Assembly (NCBI RefSeq): GCF_028553885.1
Contig: NZ_CP067169.1
Location: 2,003,501 to 2,067,500, forward strand
DNA: 64,000 nt
Source: Paracoccus aestuarii
Lineage (GTDB): Bacteria; Pseudomonadota; Alphaproteobacteria; Rhodobacterales; Rhodobacteraceae
Direction: 5' to 3'
The position numbers and the translations under genes are program-made. The notes under the pieces are model-generated. The model was given only the letters and a program-made list of their open reading frames with translations, made no database searches and was not told the origin of the DNA. Positions 1-8,974 of this stretch are shown in pieces (within the stretch, counting starts at the first letter, position 1; the number at the start of each line of letters is the position of its first letter).

Positions 1-1518
1 GAGGGCGCTGAAATCGTCACCACCGCCCAAATGCGCGCCATGGAATCCGCGGCAATGGGCAGCGGGGTCGCATCGGGGCTGAACCTGATGACGCGGGCGG
101 GGCGGGCGGTGGCGGACCGGGTGCGGCTGGACTGGCCCCGGGCGGGGCGGGTCACGGTGCTCTGCGGTGCGGGCAACAATGGCGGTGACGGCTATGTCGT
201 GGCGCGCAGCCTGGCCGAGGCGGGCTGGCGGGTGCGGGTGCTGGGCGCGCCCACCCGGCCGGGCGGCGACGCCGCGGCCGCCCGCGCCCGCTGGCCCGGC
301 CCGGTCGAGCCGCTGGATGCCGCGACCTTCCGCAGCGGCCCCCGCCCCGATCTGGTGATCGACGCGATGCTGGGCGCGGGCCTGTCGCGCCCGCCCGATC
401 CCGCCATCCGGGCGATTCTGACGGCGATGGTCGGGTTGACCGTCGTGGCGGTGGACGGGCCGAGCGGGCTCTGCCTCGATCGCGGCATCCTGCCCGGCCA
501 TCCGCGCGGCGCCCTGCCTGATGACATGCCCCGCGCCGCGATGACCGTCACCTTCGACAGCCCCCGCCCCGGCCACCTGCTGGAGGCAGGCCCTGCACTC
601 TGCGGGCGGCTGGTCGTCGCGGATATCGGCCTGTCGGCCTTCCGGCGCAGGGGGCGGATCACGGCGCTGTGGCCCAGGCTCGGCCATCCGGGCGATCCGG
701 CGCGCGGGGAGTGGCTGCGCAAGACCGCCGCGCCCGCGGGGCACAAGTTCACCCATGGCGCGGCGCTGGTGGTGGCCGGGCCCCCGGGCCATGGTGGCGC
801 GGCCCGGCTGGCGGCTCGTGCTGCGCTGCGCGTGGGGGCGGGGCTGGTGACGCTGGCCCCGCCCGCATCGGCCCTGTCCGATCACGCGGGCCCGCCCGAT
901 GCGCTGATGTGTCGCCTCGCCGATGACGCCCGGGCGCTGGAGGCCCCCCTCTCCGACCGCCGCGCGCTGGCCGTCTGCATCGGCCCCGCCTGCGGGACGG
1001 ATCGCGCGGCCGCGCTGCTGCCCGCGATCGTCGCGGCCGACCGCCCGACGGTGCTGGATGCCGATGCGCTGACGGCCTGGGCCCGCGCGCCGGGCCCCTT
1101 GCCCCGCGACACGGTCCTGACCCCGCATCAGGGCGAATTCGCGCGCCTATTCCCGGACCTTGCGCAGTGCCTGTCCGACGACGCGCCGGATGCTCCGGGC
1201 AAGCTGGCCACCCTACACAGGGCCGCGGCCCGCATTGGTGCCACCGTCCTGCTGAAGGGCCCCGACACCGTCATCGCCGCCCCCGACGGCCGGGCTGCGA
1301 TCCATTCGGACCCGCATCTTCCGTGGCTGGCCACCGCCGGCGCGGGCGACGTGCTGGCGGGCCTGATCACCGGGCTGATGGCCCGCGGCCTGCCGGGATT
1401 CGAGGCCGCATGCCTGGCCGTCCGCCTGCACGGCGCCGCCGCCCGCCTGCACGGCCCGGGCCTGATCGCCGACGACCTGATCGAGGCGCTGCCCGCCCTG
1501 ATCCGGGACTGGCGCTGA
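1..1518 (+). CDS. nnrD/nnrE: Bifunctional NAD(P)H-hydrate epimerase / ADP-dependent (S)-NAD(P)H-hydrate dehydratase, 5' end probably outside window
   Basis: Repairs damaged NADHX and NADPHX: the N-terminal YjeF domain epimerises the hydrate and the C-terminal kinase-like domain dehydrates it using ADP. Counting from the first in-window ATG (31), the epimerase domain covers about residues 1-205, with the glycine-rich GNNGGDGYV loop near residue 50. The dehydratase domain covers about 225-495, with LDADALTAW near 345 and the GAGDVLAG nucleotide loop near 436. The frame is open to base 1 and reads EIVTTAQ just before the first ATG, which matches the usual N-terminus of this family, so the true start is probably upstream of the window. 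The two-domain fusion is normal for bacteria. Confidence 0.93.
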   Translation, partial: EGAEIVTTAQMRAMESAAMGSGVASGLNLMTRAGRAVADRVRLDWPRAGRVTVLCGAGNNGGDGYVVARSLAEAGWRVRVLGAPTRPGGDAAAARARWPGPVEPLDAATFRSGPRPDLVIDAMLGAGLSRPPDPAIRAILTAMVGLTVVAVDGPSGLCLDRGILPGHPRGALPDDMPRAAMTVTFDSPRPGHLLEAGPALCGRLVVADIGLSAFRRRGRITALWPRLGHPGDPARGEWLRKTAAPAGHKFTHGAALVVAGPPGHGGAARLAARAALRVGAGLVTLAPPASALSDHAGPPDALMCRLADDARALEAPLSDRRALAVCIGPACGTDRAAALLPAIVAADRPTVLDADALTAWARAPGPLPRDTVLTPHQGEFARLFPDLAQCLSDDAPDAPGKLATLHRAAARIGATVLLKGPDTVIAAPDGRAAIHSDPHLPWLATAGAGDVLAGLITGLMARGLPGFEAACLAVRLHGAAARLHGPGLIADDLIEALPALIRDWR

Positions 1519-1623
1519 GCGCCGCCCGCGGGCGTCAATGCGCCGCTGGCCGACAGGCACGGTCATCCATTTCATACCGGGCCCATTCCGATTATGGTCG
1601 CCGCGCAACCTCAGGACCGAACC

Positions 1624-2277
1624 ATGCCCCTCATGATGCCGCAGCGCGCCGGCTACAGCCGCGCCGAGACTTTGTCGGACATGATGGTGCATGCGGTCGG
1701 GCTGGCCGCCGCGCTGATGGCGGTGCCCGTGCTGATCACGCTGACCTGGGCGCAGGCCGGAGGGCTGGCGCTGGTCGGGGTGTCGATCTATGGCGCGACG
1801 CTGGTGGCGATGATCCTGTGTTCGACGCTCTACAACATGGCGCATTCGGCGCGCTGGTCCGAGATGCTGCGCCAGATGGACCATTCGGCGATCTATCTGA
1901 AGATCGCGGGGACCTATACCGCCTTTGCCTTGGCCGCCGCCCAGCCCGCAGGCTGGTTCCTGGTGTGGATCTGGGGCTGCGCGCTGCTGGGGGCCGGGCT
2001 GCGCAGCCTGGCGCCGAACCGGTTCCGGGGGGCGGCCATCACGCTCTATCTGGTGATGGGATGGTCCGGCGCGGTGGCCGGGGGGGCGCTGTTCGCGGAC
2101 ATGTCCTCGCGCGCCTTCGGGCTGATCCTGGCGGGGGGGATCCTCTATACGGCGGGGTTCGGCTTCTATGTCTCGCCCCGGCTGCGGTTCCACCGGACGA
2201 TCTGGCACGGCTTTGTCATGACGGCCAGCGCGGTCTTCTTTGCCGCCGTGATGGTGCATGTGCTGGCCGGGGCCTGA
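1624..2277 (+). CDS. Hemolysin III / TrhA (PAQR-type) membrane protein
   Basis: Integral inner-membrane protein of the hemolysin III family, which shares the seven-helix PAQR fold; its physiological role in bacteria is poorly defined. About 217 residues with roughly seven hydrophobic helices. Family signatures visible are MVHAVG in the first helix, MAHSARW and MDHSAIYLKIAGTYT in the centre, and a late IWHGFVM histidine; these His/Asp/Ser positions form the metal site in the family. ATG 1624 is preferred over the in-frame ATG 1594 because an AGGA ribosome site lies 8 bases upstream and the extra residues are not conserved-looking. Lies alone between nnrDE and a convergent gene 4 bp away. Confidence 0.88.
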   Translation: MPLMMPQRAGYSRAETLSDMMVHAVGLAAALMAVPVLITLTWAQAGGLALVGVSIYGATLVAMILCSTLYNMAHSARWSEMLRQMDHSAIYLKIAGTYTAFALAAAQPAGWFLVWIWGCALLGAGLRSLAPNRFRGAAITLYLVMGWSGAVAGGALFADMSSRAFGLILAGGILYTAGFGFYVSPRLRFHRTIWHGFVMTASAVFFAAVMVHVLAGA

Positions 2278-2281
2278 CCGG

Positions 2282-2596
2282 TCAGCCCAGCCCCTCGAAC
2301 CAGTCCGCATAGGGGGTGTCGCGGATCATCCGGCGGTTCAGGTCCGGCGCGCCGTCCGTCCACCAGACCGGGCCGCGTTCGCCCAAGCGGGTCTTGGCAT
2401 CGTCCACGGCGCGCCGCGCCCGCGCCTCGGCCTCGGGATCGGCGGCGGCCTTGGCATCCTTGACCGCCCGCCGCGCATCCATCAGCGCCGAGACCAGATC
2501 CGCGCGCAGATCCGGGTCCAGCGAGGGATCCGCCGCCCGCCACAGCCGTCCCCGCACCACGATATAGCGCCCGTCCGGCGTGTGCAGGACCGTCAT
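2282..2596 (-). CDS. Conserved hypothetical protein, about 104 aa
   Basis: Small soluble protein that I do not recognise by domain name. It opens with MTVLHTPDGRYIVVRGRLWR, has a charged, alanine-rich helical middle (about residues 35-70) likely to form a coiled coil or helical hairpin, and ends with a Trp-rich GPVWWTDG segment and an acidic tail. The start overlaps the stop of the DUF1810 gene upstream (ATGA), so the two are translationally coupled and probably form one transcript. No signal peptide or membrane segment. Function unknown. Confidence 0.75.
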   Translation of the reverse strand: MTVLHTPDGRYIVVRGRLWRAADPSLDPDLRADLVSALMDARRAVKDAKAAADPEAEARARRAVDDAKTRLGERGPVWWTDGAPDLNRRMIRDTPYADWFEGLG

Positions 2597-3042
2597 CGCG
2601 CCCCGCCCCGCCCCAGCATCGCCAGCGTCGCCTGACAGGGCTGCCCGCCGTAAAATTGCGCGATCACCCGATCGAACGGTTCGGGACCCTGCCCCGCAGC
2701 GGCGAAGAGCGTCGCCGAGGATCGCAGCTTCATCGCATCCACGGGGCCCAGGATATCCTCGGCCGTCAGGGCGTCATGGCCCAGCATCGCGGCGGTGCAG
2801 TCCCGCAGCCGCGGCCCCAGGATCGGATGGGCCAGATAGTCGCGGGCCTCGTCCAGATCGGCGATGCCGAAGACCTGCGCGGTCTGCGACCGGCCGAGCC
2901 CGCGCAGCTGGGGAAAGACGAACCACATCCAGTGCCCGGTCTTGCGGCCCCGCCGCAGCTGGGCCAGCGCCGCGTCATGGGTGCCGCGCTGCGCGGTCAC
3001 GAAGCGGTCGAGGGATGCGGGATCACGGGACGGGTCGGTCAT
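2593..3042 (-). CDS. DUF1810 family protein
   Basis: 149-residue protein of the DUF1810 family (sometimes labelled calpastatin in databases, without functional basis). Typical features are LDRFVTAQ near the N-terminus, KTGHWMWFVFPQLRGLG around residue 35 and the C-terminal FDRVIAQFYGGQPC segment. The start is well supported by an AGGAGG site nine bases upstream. It is coupled by ATGA to the downstream 104-aa gene. Cytoplasmic; biochemical function unknown. Confidence 0.9.
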   Translation of the reverse strand: MTDPSRDPASLDRFVTAQRGTHDAALAQLRRGRKTGHWMWFVFPQLRGLGRSQTAQVFGIADLDEARDYLAHPILGPRLRDCTAAMLGHDALTAEDILGPVDAMKLRSSATLFAAAGQGPEPFDRVIAQFYGGQPCQATLAMLGRGGAR

Positions 3043-3110
3043 GGCGGCCTCCTTCTGGGGAAGGAAACGTGCGCGGCGGGGATGGGTTCAGCCCTGGGTC
3101 GTGGGGCGGT

Positions 3111-3130
3111 CATATCATGGGGATGATATG
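3111..3130. repeat. 8-bp perfect inverted repeat at the 3' end of tRNA-Thr
   Basis: CATATCAT and ATGATATG are separated by GGGG. On the tRNA strand the hairpin starts within the encoded CCA tail. It may act as a terminator or processing signal, although no T-tract follows. Confidence 0.5.
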
Positions 3131-3203
3131 GTGCTGTGAGAGAGGATTGAACTCTCGACCTCACCCTTACCAAGGGTGTGCTCTACCACTGAGCTACCAC
3201 AGC
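3129..3203 (-). tRNA. tRNA-Thr (anticodon GGT), CCA encoded
   Basis: On the minus strand the sequence folds as a full cloverleaf: a 7-bp acceptor stem beginning GCTGTGG and closing with TCACAGC, the D-arm TAGCTCAGTGGTAGAGCA, an anticodon stem-loop with loop TTGGTAA (anticodon GGT, reading ACC), and a T-arm with GTTCAATCC. Discriminator A and a genomic CCA (3129-3131) follow. An 8-bp perfect inverted repeat begins at the CCA end. Confidence 0.96.
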
Positions 3204-3342
3204 GCCGGTGAAGGGGCGTTTAGACCGGGCCGCGGGGAGGCGCAAGAGGGGTCGGCGGAAAATTTCGCGAAAATTCCGCAGGACCGCGGGGGCGCGTCGC
3301 GTTTGCTGGACGCGGGGCGCGCGGGGCGCTAACAGGTCAGCC

Positions 3343-3516
3343 ATGACCGACGACCGACGCGATGGCCCCAAGCGACCCGACAGCCGCGACGCACGCCTGA
3401 AACAGGCGCTGCGGGCGAATCTGGCGCGGCGCAAGGAACAGGCCCGCGCCCGGGCGGGGTCCGAGGATAACACGACCGCCCCGCAGACGGGCGGCGATAC
3501 AGGCAAGGACAGCTGA
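3343..3516 (+). CDS. Small basic hypothetical protein, 57 aa, upstream of murA
   Basis: Starts at ATG 3343 ([20 protein letters not shown]) and ends at a TGA that overlaps the murA ATG (TGATG), so it is translationally coupled to murA. The peptide is very rich in Arg, Lys and Asp, with a central amphipathic segment of alternating basic residues ([17 protein letters not shown]), and has no membrane segment. Comparable short basic genes precede murA in other Rhodobacteraceae, from memory. An in-frame upstream extension to 3208 runs into the tRNA promoter side and is less likely. Function unknown. Confidence 0.7.
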   Translation: MTDDRRDGPKRPDSRDARLKQALRANLARRKEQARARAGSEDNTTAPQTGGDTGKDS

Positions 3517-4796
3517 TGGACCAGATCGTCGTGACGGGGAACGGCCCGTTGCAGGGGGAAATTCCCATCGCGGGCGCCAAGAACGCCTGCCTGACGCTGA
3601 TGCCGGCGACGCTGCTGACGGACCAGCCGCTGACGCTGACCAACGCGCCGCGCCTGTCGGACATCCGCACCATGACGGCGCTGCTGGGATCGCTCGGGGC
3701 CGAGGTCGCCAGCCTGCAGGACGGCCAGGTGCTGGCCCTGTCCAGCCATGCGCTGACCAGCCACCGGGCGGAATACGACATCGTGCGCAAGATGCGCGCC
3801 TCGATCCTGGTGCTGGGGCCGCTGCTGGCGCGCGACGGGGTGGCCGAGGTGTCGCTGCCCGGGGGCTGCGCGATCGGGGCGCGGCCGGTGGACCTGCATC
3901 TGCGGGCGCTGGAGGCGATGGGCGCGGCGCTGGACCTGCGCGACGGCTATGTCCATGCCAAGGCGCCCGCGGGCGGGCTGCGGGGCGCGGTCTTCGAATT
4001 TCCCGTCGTCTCGGTCGGCGCGACCGAGAACGCGCTGATGGCCGCGACCCTGGCCCGCGGCACGACCGTCCTGAAGAACGCCGCGCGCGAGCCCGAGATC
4101 GTGGACCTGGCCCGCTGCCTGCGCGCGATGGGTTCGCGGATCGAGGGAGAGGGCACCGGCACCATCACCATCGAGGGCGTCGATGCGCTGCACGGCGCCA
4201 CCCATCCGGTCGTCACCGACCGGATCGAGCTGGGGACCTATATGCTGGCGCCGGCCATGTGCGGCGGCGAGGTCGAGCTGCTGGGCGGGCGGATCGAGCT
4301 GCTGGCGGCCTTCTGCGAGAAGCTGGACGAGGCCGGCCTGACCGTGGAGGAGACCGCACGCGGCATCCGGGTCGCCCGGCCCAACGGCCGTGTGCGCGCG
4401 GTGAATGTCCGCACCGAACCCTTCCCGGGCTTTCCGACCGACCTTCAGGCCCAGTTCATGGCGCTGATGTGCCTGGCCGAGGGCACCTCGGTCCTGGAGG
4501 AGACGATCTTCGAGAACCGCTTCATGCATGCGCCGGAACTGACCCGCATGGGCGCCCAGATCGAGGTGCAGGGCGGCCATGCCACCGTCACGGGCGTCGA
4601 GACGCTGCGCGGCGCGCCCGTCATGGCGACGGATCTGCGCGCCTCGGTCAGCCTGATCCTGGCGGGGATGGCGGCCGAGGGAACCACGACGGTCAGCCGC
4701 GTCTATCACCTGGACCGGGGCTATGAGCATGTCGTGCGCAAGCTGCGCGGCGTGGGCGCCCATATCGAACGCGTGAAGGAGGACCCGCATGACTGA
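3516..4796 (+). CDS. murA: UDP-N-acetylglucosamine 1-carboxyvinyltransferase
   Basis: First committed step of peptidoglycan synthesis: transfers enolpyruvate from PEP to UDP-GlcNAc in the cytoplasm. 426 residues, the normal family length. The UDP-GlcNAc-binding Lys22-Asn23 pair is present in [11 protein letters not shown], and the catalytic, fosfomycin-reactive cysteine sits in [14 protein letters not shown] at about residue 118. The repeated EPSP-synthase-like lobes are intact, including FPTDLQAQ around 308 and EENRF-type [10 protein letters not shown] around 330. Coupled to the small gene upstream (TGATG) and overlapping the DUF2948 gene downstream by 8 bases. Confidence 0.97.
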   Translation: MDQIVVTGNGPLQGEIPIAGAKNACLTLMPATLLTDQPLTLTNAPRLSDIRTMTALLGSLGAEVASLQDGQVLALSSHALTSHRAEYDIVRKMRASILVLGPLLARDGVAEVSLPGGCAIGARPVDLHLRALEAMGAALDLRDGYVHAKAPAGGLRGAVFEFPVVSVGATENALMAATLARGTTVLKNAAREPEIVDLARCLRAMGSRIEGEGTGTITIEGVDALHGATHPVVTDRIELGTYMLAPAMCGGEVELLGGRIELLAAFCEKLDEAGLTVEETARGIRVARPNGRVRAVNVRTEPFPGFPTDLQAQFMALMCLAEGTSVLEETIFENRFMHAPELTRMGAQIEVQGGHATVTGVETLRGAPVMATDLRASVSLILAGMAAEGTTTVSRVYHLDRGYEHVVRKLRGVGAHIERVKEDPHD

Positions 4797-5265
4797 GGAT
4801 GCCCGCTTTGCCGATGCCGACCCCCGCCCCCTGGCCCTGAGGGCCGAGGACGAGGTGGACCTGCGCATCCTGTCTTCGCTGGTCCAGGACGCGGTCCTGA
4901 CCGCCGGCGACATCAGCCATGACGCCAAGGCGCGGCGTCTGGCCCTGCTGCTCACGCGCTTCCGGTGGGAGGACGCGACCGACGCACAGGCCCAGGGCCG
5001 CGACTTCGAACGCGTGCGATCGGTCCTGGTCATCGGCGACGTGATGCGCGTGGTCAGCGACGGCGTGGACCGCGACGAGGGCACCGTGCTGTCGCTGCTG
5101 GCGATCCGCTGGCAGCCGGGCGAGGACGGCACCGGCCGCCTGACGCTGGATTTCGCGGGCGACGGCACGATCCTGGCCGAGGTGGAATGCATCAACCTGG
5201 ATCTGCGCGACGTGACACGGCCGCATCGCGCGGTCTCGGGCAAGGCGCCCTCGCATCCCGAATAG
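4789..5265 (+). CDS. DUF2948 family protein
   Basis: 158-residue cytoplasmic protein of the DUF2948 family, found almost only in alphaproteobacteria next to murA and hisD. It begins [20 protein letters not shown], has the characteristic [22 protein letters not shown] segment, an RFRWED motif around residue 58 and a late [17 protein letters not shown] strand. The start overlaps the end of murA by 8 bases, so it is co-translated. No function is established. Confidence 0.9.
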   Translation: MTEDARFADADPRPLALRAEDEVDLRILSSLVQDAVLTAGDISHDAKARRLALLLTRFRWEDATDAQAQGRDFERVRSVLVIGDVMRVVSDGVDRDEGTVLSLLAIRWQPGEDGTGRLTLDFAGDGTILAEVECINLDLRDVTRPHRAVSGKAPSHPE

Positions 5266-5336
5266 GGCCCGCGTCACCTTGCCCGGGGGCCTTGGTGCTT
5301 GAGACGGGCGCGCGGGCGGGTTAGGTCGCGCGCAAC

Positions 5337-6665
5337 ATGAAGGGGATGATGATGCCGGTCTTTCTGAACGCGCGCGATGCGGATTTCGAACAGGGCTTCC
5401 GCGCGATGCTGTCGGCCAAGCGCGAGGTTTCGACCGATGTGAACGATGCGGTGACGGCCATCATCCGCGATGTGCGCGACCGCGGCGATGCGGCGGTCTG
5501 CGCGCTGACCGCGCGCTTCGACCGGCTGTCGCTGACGCCCGCGACGCTGCGTTTCGCGCCCGAGGAGATCGAGGCCCAGATCGCCCGCGTCACCCCCGAG
5601 GACCGCGCCGCCCTGGCCTTGGCGGCCGAACGCATCCGCGCCTATCACGCCCGCCAGATGCCCGAGGATGCCAGCTGGACCGACCCGGAGGGCGCGACCC
5701 TGGGCTGGCGCTGGTCGGCGGTGTCGGCGGCGGGGCTCTATGTGCCGGGCGGTCAGGCGGCCTATCCCTCCAGCGTGCTGATGAACGCGATCCCGGCGCG
5801 GGTGGCGGGGGTGGAACGGCTGGTCATCTGCGTGCCGACGCCGGACGGGGTGATCAACCCGCTGGTCCTGCTGGCGGCGCAGCTGTCGGGGGTCGATGAG
5901 ATCTATCGCATCGGCGGCGCGCAGGCGGTGGCGGCCATGGCCTATGGCACCGATACCATCGCGCCGGTGGACAAGATCACCGGGCCGGGCAACGCCTATG
6001 TCGCGGCGGCCAAGCGGCAGGTCTTTGGCCGGGTGGGCATCGACATGATCGCGGGCCCCTCCGAGGTGCTGGTGATCGCGGACGCGGACCAGAACCCCGA
6101 ATGGCTGGCCTGGGATCTGCTGGCCCAGGCCGAACATGACGCCGATGCGCAGTCGATCCTGATCACCACCGATCCGGCCATGGCCCGCGCCGTGGCCGAG
6201 GCGGTGGACCGCATCATCCCGACGCTGGAGCGCGCGGCCATCGCGGGGGCCAGCTGGCGCGATTACGGCACGCTGATCGTGGTGGACGACCTGGATCAGG
6301 CCGCGGCCCTGTCGAACCGCATCGCGCCCGAGCATCTGGAACTGTGCGTGGCCGCCCCCGAGGCGCTGGCCGCGAAATGCGTCCATGCCGGCGCGATCTT
6401 TCTGGGCGCGCATACGCCCGAGGCGGTGGGCGATTATGTCAGCGGGCCGAATCACGTCCTGCCCACGGCCCGCTCGGCGCGGTTCAGTTCGGGCCTGTCG
6501 GTGATGGATTTCCTCAAGCGCACCACCATGGCGCGGCTGACGCCGGGGGCATTGGCCGCGATCGGCCCCGCCGCGGTGCGCCTGGCCGCATCCGAGGGCT
6601 TGCAGGCGCATGGTGCTTCGGTTCAGGCTCGGCTCGGGACATTGAACGAAAGGCTGCCGGAATGA
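5337..6665 (+). CDS. hisD: Histidinol dehydrogenase
   Basis: Catalyses the last two steps of histidine synthesis, L-histidinol to L-histidine with 2 NAD+, as a zinc-dependent homodimer. About 437-442 residues. The family signature IDMIAGPSEVLVIADADQNP lies near residue 235, followed by DLLAQAEHD with zinc-ligand and catalytic residues, and the catalytic RIAPEHLEL motif near 330; GPGNAYVAAAK is also present. Several in-frame ATGs cluster at 5337, 5346, 5349 and 5352; MPVFLN from 5352 is the commonest N-terminus in relatives. The stop overlaps the next start (ATGA). Confidence 0.96.
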   Translation: MKGMMMPVFLNARDADFEQGFRAMLSAKREVSTDVNDAVTAIIRDVRDRGDAAVCALTARFDRLSLTPATLRFAPEEIEAQIARVTPEDRAALALAAERIRAYHARQMPEDASWTDPEGATLGWRWSAVSAAGLYVPGGQAAYPSSVLMNAIPARVAGVERLVICVPTPDGVINPLVLLAAQLSGVDEIYRIGGAQAVAAMAYGTDTIAPVDKITGPGNAYVAAAKRQVFGRVGIDMIAGPSEVLVIADADQNPEWLAWDLLAQAEHDADAQSILITTDPAMARAVAEAVDRIIPTLERAAIAGASWRDYGTLIVVDDLDQAAALSNRIAPEHLELCVAAPEALAAKCVHAGAIFLGAHTPEAVGDYVSGPNHVLPTARSARFSSGLSVMDFLKRTTMARLTPGALAAIGPAAVRLAASEGLQAHGASVQARLGTLNERLPE

Positions 6666-7141
6666 GCCGCATCACCCGGATCGAGATCGACGACAGCGCC
6701 ATCGCCCCCGCCACCCCGGAGATGGAACAGGAACGCCGCGTCGCGATCTTCGATCTGATCGAGCATAACAGTTTTTCGGTGCCGGGCCGCGACGGCCAGC
6801 CCGCCCCCGACGGCCCGTTCGTGCTGGAGCTGTGCATCCGCGAGGGGCGGCTGGTCTTTGACGTCACCACCGAGGCCCAGGACAAGGTGGCCGAATTCCA
6901 CCTGTCGCTTGGGCCGTTCCGGCAGGTGGTCAAGGATTACTTCCAGATCTGCCAGAGCTATTTCGACGCCGTCAAGCGCCTGCCCCCCGCCCAGATCGAG
7001 GCGATCGACATGGCCCGGCGCGGCATCCACAACGAGGGCGCGCGCACGCTGCAGGAACGGCTGGAGGGCAAAGCCGGGCTGGACATCGACACGGCGCGGC
7101 GCCTCTTCACCCTGATCTGCGCCCTGATCCCGCAGGGCTGA
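6662..7141 (+). CDS. UPF0262 family protein
   Basis: 159-residue cytoplasmic protein of the alphaproteobacterial UPF0262 family. Key parts are the N-terminal SRITRIEIDD, the EQERRVAIFDLIEHNSF helix, LGPFRQVVKDYFQICQSYFDAVK in the middle and IDMARRGIHNEGARTLQERL near the C-terminus. Translationally coupled to hisD (ATGA) and 4 bp upstream of the phosphatase gene. Biochemical role unknown; the constant linkage with hisD and a low-Mr phosphatase suggests a housekeeping function. Confidence 0.92.
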   Translation: MSRITRIEIDDSAIAPATPEMEQERRVAIFDLIEHNSFSVPGRDGQPAPDGPFVLELCIREGRLVFDVTTEAQDKVAEFHLSLGPFRQVVKDYFQICQSYFDAVKRLPPAQIEAIDMARRGIHNEGARTLQERLEGKAGLDIDTARRLFTLICALIPQG

Positions 7142-7145
7142 TCGG

Positions 7146-7624
7146 ATGTCGCGGAACAAGATCCCCTCATCGGTTCTGTTCTGCTGCGACCACAACGCCA
7201 TCCGCTCGCCCATGGCCGAGGGGATGATGAAGAAGTTCTATGGCCGCGCCGCCTATGTGCAATCGGCCGGGGTCCGGAACGACCTGGAGGTGGACGGCTT
7301 CGCCATCGCCGTCTGCGACGAGATCGGCGTGCCCCTGGCCAACCATCGCAGCCGCAGCTTCGACGAGATGCAGGACTGGGGCGACGATCTGAGCCAGTTC
7401 GACCTGATCGTGGCCCTGTCCCCGGCCAGCCAGCGTATGGCGCTGGAGATGACGCGCCATGCGCATCTGGAGGTCGAATACTGGCCCATCATGGACCCGA
7501 CCGGCCTGGCCGAGGGCCGCGAGGCGCGGCTGGCCGCCTATCGCCTGACCCGCGACCAGATCGAGACCCGCATGCGCGACCGCTTCGGCCCGCCGCAGGA
7601 CGGGGACGCATCGCAGGGGGCTGA
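7146..7624 (+). pseudogene. Low-molecular-weight protein-tyrosine phosphatase family protein; reading frame runs past its expected stop
   Basis: LMW-PTP fold: hydrolyses phosphotyrosine or related phosphoesters (some relatives reduce arsenate). The P-loop signature CDHNAIRS gives the C-x5-R motif (Cys14, Arg20) and the general acid is in PIMDPTG near residue 116. The recognisable domain ends by about residue 155 (MRDRFG). The literal frame does not stop there but continues to 8234, antisense through half of the beta-glucosidase gene, giving 362 residues with a low-complexity tail. One extra G in the G5 run at 7616-7620 would produce a stop at 7622-7624 and a normal protein of about 159 residues. 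I therefore annotate to 7624 and regard the overrun as a frameshift or sequence error. Confidence 0.75.
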
Positions 7625-7631
7625 CCGCCCC
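7616..7631. terminator. GC hairpin between convergent phosphatase and beta-glucosidase genes
   Basis: GGGGGC, five-base loop TGACC, GCCCCC. No T-tract. The expected phosphatase stop codon lies in the loop, a common position for a terminator serving convergent genes. Confidence 0.4.
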
Positions 7632-7656
7632 CGCCCTGCCCCACCCCCTGCCCGCG

Positions 7657-8970
7657 TCACCGCGCCATCGCGGCCTTCAGGCGGTGCCAGGACGATTTGG
7701 GCGTGCGCACCATCGTGTCGAAATCGACATGGATCAGGCCGAAGCGCTTCTCATAGCCGAAGGACCATTCGTAATTGTCCAGCAGCGACCAGTAGAAGAA
7801 GCCCTGCAGATTCGCGCCCCCTTCGATCGCCTGACGCGCGGCGTTCAGATGCGAGGCCAGATAGCCCTCGCGCACGGGGTCGAAGACGGCGCCGTTCTCG
7901 ACCGCATCGGCCGAGGCCATGCCGTTCTCGGTCACCACGATGGGCAGGTCGCCCACATAGTCGCGGGCCATGCGGATCAGCAGGTTGCGCAACCCCTCCG
8001 GATAGATTTCCCAGCCCATCTGGGTCTTGGGCAGCGGGCCTTCATGCCCCTTGGTCGAGGGCCAGGGCGCGGAGGGGTCCGAGGACACGATGCCGCGCGA
8101 ATAATAGTTCACGCCCAGCCAGTCGATGGGCGATGAAATCGCGGCCATGTCGTCCTGCCAGTTTGCGGGCATGTGACGGCCCAGACCCTCCAGCAGGATC
8201 TCGGGATAGGTGCCGCGGGTCACGGATTCGATGAACCAGCGGTTCGAGATCGCGTCCGAGATGTCGACCGCCCGATCCTCGCCCGGCCCGGCGGGCAGGA
8301 TCTCGGAAAAGTTCAGCACGATGCCCAGCCCGTCATGCCCCTCGGCGCGCAGGCGCTGGACGGCCAGGCCATGGGCCAGCTGGATATGGTGCATGGACCG
8401 CGCGGTGGCGCGGATGTCGCGCAGGCCGGGGGCGTGCTGGCCCTCGAAATGCGAGAGCCAGCTGACGCACCACGGCTCGTTGATGGTGGCGGTGCGGGCT
8501 ACGCGGTCGCCGATCCGCGCCATGACGGCGGCGGAATAATCCGCAAAGCGCAGCGCCGTGTCGCGATTGGTCCAGCCGCCCTTGTCCGCCAGCGCCGAGG
8601 GCAGATCCCAGTGATAGAGCGTCAGATAGGGCGACAGCCCCCGTTCAACCATCCCGTCCACCAGCCGGTCGTAGAAATCCAGGCCTTCGGGGTTCAGCGT
8701 GACCCCATCCGGCATCACCCGCGCCCAGGAGGTCGAGAAGCGATAGGCGTCCAGCCCAGCATCGCGGATCAGGTCCAGATCCTCGGGCCAGCGGGTGTAA
8801 TGCTCGCAGGCCCGCGCGCCGTCCTCGTTGCGGATCACGTTGCGGCCGGTGGCGGCAAAGGTATCCCAATGCGACGACCCGGCATTGCCGAAGGCATGGC
8901 CCTCGATCTGATAGGCGGCGGTCGCCGCGCCAAAGACGAAGCCCTGCGGGAAATCCGACCGCTTCGGCAT
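7657..8970 (-). CDS. bglA: GH1 family beta-glucosidase
   Basis: Retaining glycoside hydrolase of family 1, cleaving terminal beta-glucosidic bonds of cellobiose and related glucosides, probably in the cytoplasm because no signal peptide is visible. About 437 residues. The N-terminal FGAATAAYQIEG, the acid/base TINEPWC (about residue 165) and the nucleophile VTENGMA (about 355) are all present, as is the C-terminal GFFYWSLLDNYEW substrate loop. The start at 8970 is chosen because it lies 4 bp after the stop of the ABC ATPase gene; the longer in-frame ATG at 9006 would overlap it. Last gene of a LacI-controlled importer operon. A second GH1 paralogue lies at 56611-57915. Confidence 0.95.
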   Translation of the reverse strand: MPKRSDFPQGFVFGAATAAYQIEGHAFGNAGSSHWDTFAATGRNVIRNEDGARACEHYTRWPEDLDLIRDAGLDAYRFSTSWARVMPDGVTLNPEGLDFYDRLVDGMVERGLSPYLTLYHWDLPSALADKGGWTNRDTALRFADYSAAVMARIGDRVARTATINEPWCVSWLSHFEGQHAPGLRDIRATARSMHHIQLAHGLAVQRLRAEGHDGLGIVLNFSEILPAGPGEDRAVDISDAISNRWFIESVTRGTYPEILLEGLGRHMPANWQDDMAAISSPIDWLGVNYYSRGIVSSDPSAPWPSTKGHEGPLPKTQMGWEIYPEGLRNLLIRMARDYVGDLPIVVTENGMASADAVENGAVFDPVREGYLASHLNAARQAIEGGANLQGFFYWSLLDNYEWSFGYEKRFGLIHVDFDTMVRTPKSSWHRLKAAMAR

Positions 8971-8974
8971 GGTC

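Noticed and set aside
7625..8234. Genuine 200-residue C-terminal extension of the phosphatase
   Set aside because: The extra sequence is low-complexity, Arg/Pro/Ser-rich, exactly antisense to a conserved GH1 coding region and far beyond the family length.
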